NCBI GenBank assembly: GCA_028583405.1
Contig: CM053258.1
Location: 4,681,738 to 4,745,737 of the forward strand
Length of the DNA stretch: 64,000 nt
Origin: Pogonophryne albipinna
Taxonomy: Eukaryota; Chordata; Actinopteri; Perciformes; Artedidraconidae
Reading direction: 5' to 3'
Shown here: positions 63,250-64,000 of the stretch, piece by piece
Layout of the letters: each line of letters starts with the position of its first letter
How positions within the stretch are numbered: the first letter of the stretch is position 1
Notes under the pieces: model-generated
What the model was told of the DNA's origin: nothing
The model's input: only the letters and a program-made list of their open reading frames with translations
Database searches by the model: none
Program-made: the position numbers and the translations under genes

Positions 63250-64000
63250 CTGAAACAAAGAGATGATGAAGGCAAATCAGTCACGTCAAAGTTGGGAATA
63301 TATGTGTTCTCATTTGACCACAAAACAAAGAAGATAAACATTTTAAAACACCCCCTACTCTCCTTACAAATCACCTGCAACCAAAGAAGACTGAAGAAAA
63401 GAATACCAGGATAAATGTTACAGAAAGGACTTAGGAGCATAGGTACCATCAAGACTAATTCCTATCAAACAACTAGGGGTGCTGTGGCTCAGGAGGTAGA
63501 CCAATCAGAAGGTCAGTGGTTCAGTCCCGAGTCAACATGTCGATGGGTCCTTCGGCAAGATCCTTAACCCCAAATTGGTCCCAATGGCCAAAAGGTGTGT
63601 GAATGGTTTAATGGCGACTTGTATATGGAAAAGCTCTTTGAAGTGTTGTATAAACTGAAAAAGCGAAAAATAAGTGTATGTCGATCGATTTACTATTTGA
63701 CCAAATTCTTTCCCTAAGGATTTGGAAGAGACCAAAACAATTATAAAAAAGGGAAGAAATATTGGATGTCGTGAAGTGGACAAAAACACGACTCTAATTG
63801 ATGGCTAATTTCATTCTGTAGCTGCTGGATGTGCAAGGAAACCACTATTCAATTTCAAGTGTCGAGTTGCTCACAAAAGGGCCAGAAAAAAGTGCTTCAG
63901 CTGTCAATGATGTAATAAATTCATCAGAAGATTATATACACTACGATCTGTGTGTGTTAGCATCTCAGCAATAAGACAATCAGTAGAAAATCCCACTAAA
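63250..64000. other. jag2 intron 3 (right part)
   Basis: No sequence like exon 3 (end of the MNNL domain) is visible, so exons 1-3 lie beyond the window. Apart from the SINE nothing is recognised. Confidence 0.6.
63476..63672 (+). mobile_element. tRNA-derived SINE, second family, in intron 3
   Basis: A box GTGGCTCAGGAGGTAGA and B box GGTTCAGTCCCG, then CTTCGGCAAGATCCTTAACC and GTGTGTGAATGGTTTAATGG, typical of a common fish SINE body. Its tail differs from that of 43111-43302. Confidence 0.75.

Noticed and set aside
63250..64000. jag2 exon 3 in the right-hand margin
   Set aside because: No frame resembling the end of the MNNL domain is present on the minus strand.

Overview
This window is vertebrate nuclear DNA, almost certainly from a ray-finned (teleost) fish. 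It shows short vertebrate-type exons with GT/AG splice sites, very long (CA)n/(TG)n arrays, tRNA-derived SINEs with the usual fish tail, LINE 3' ends, and many short DNA transposons with TTAA or 8-bp target duplications. The species cannot be named from the sequence.

Only one protein-coding gene is recognisable: the Notch ligand Jagged-2 (jag2; the a or b paralogue is not resolved). It lies on the minus strand from about 63,249 down to the stop codon at 36,494. I could place 23 consecutive exons, equivalent to exons 4-26 of the 26-exon vertebrate Jagged gene. Together they hold 3,335 nt: 2 nt that finish a split codon, 1,110 sense codons and a stop, with the frame intact across all 22 internal junctions. 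In order they encode the end of the N-terminal module and DSL domain, 16 EGF repeats, the cysteine-rich and juxtamembrane region, one transmembrane helix and the cytoplasmic tail. The signal peptide and most of the N-terminal C2-like (MNNL) domain (exons 1-3) lie beyond the right edge. The tail after the membrane (TRKRRKERER, NNQW) and the DEELLIER motif before the DSL domain are Jagged-2-like rather than Jagged-1-like.

Layout: 1-2.1 kb holds a 32-bp minisatellite of about 53 copies. 2.1-35.6 kb is gene-poor DNA downstream of jag2, with MITEs, LINE and SINE pieces and six long dinucleotide arrays. 35.6-36.5 kb is the jag2 3' UTR. 36.5-63.2 kb is jag2, whose larger introns are full of transposons, including a hAT inside a hAT and a MITE filling most of intron 11. 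63.25-64 kb is intron 3 sequence with another SINE.

No prokaryote-style system, CRISPR array or non-coding RNA gene was found. The most interesting material is the repeat biology: exactly delimited hAT and TTAA elements, shared and abutting target sites, a 77-bp perfect inverted-repeat element, back-to-back hairpins and an oestrogen-response-like palindrome. A few jag2 protein details also differ from the mammalian pattern: a shortened EGF6 loop, an extended EGF9 linker and a C-terminal extension with a possible PDZ ligand.
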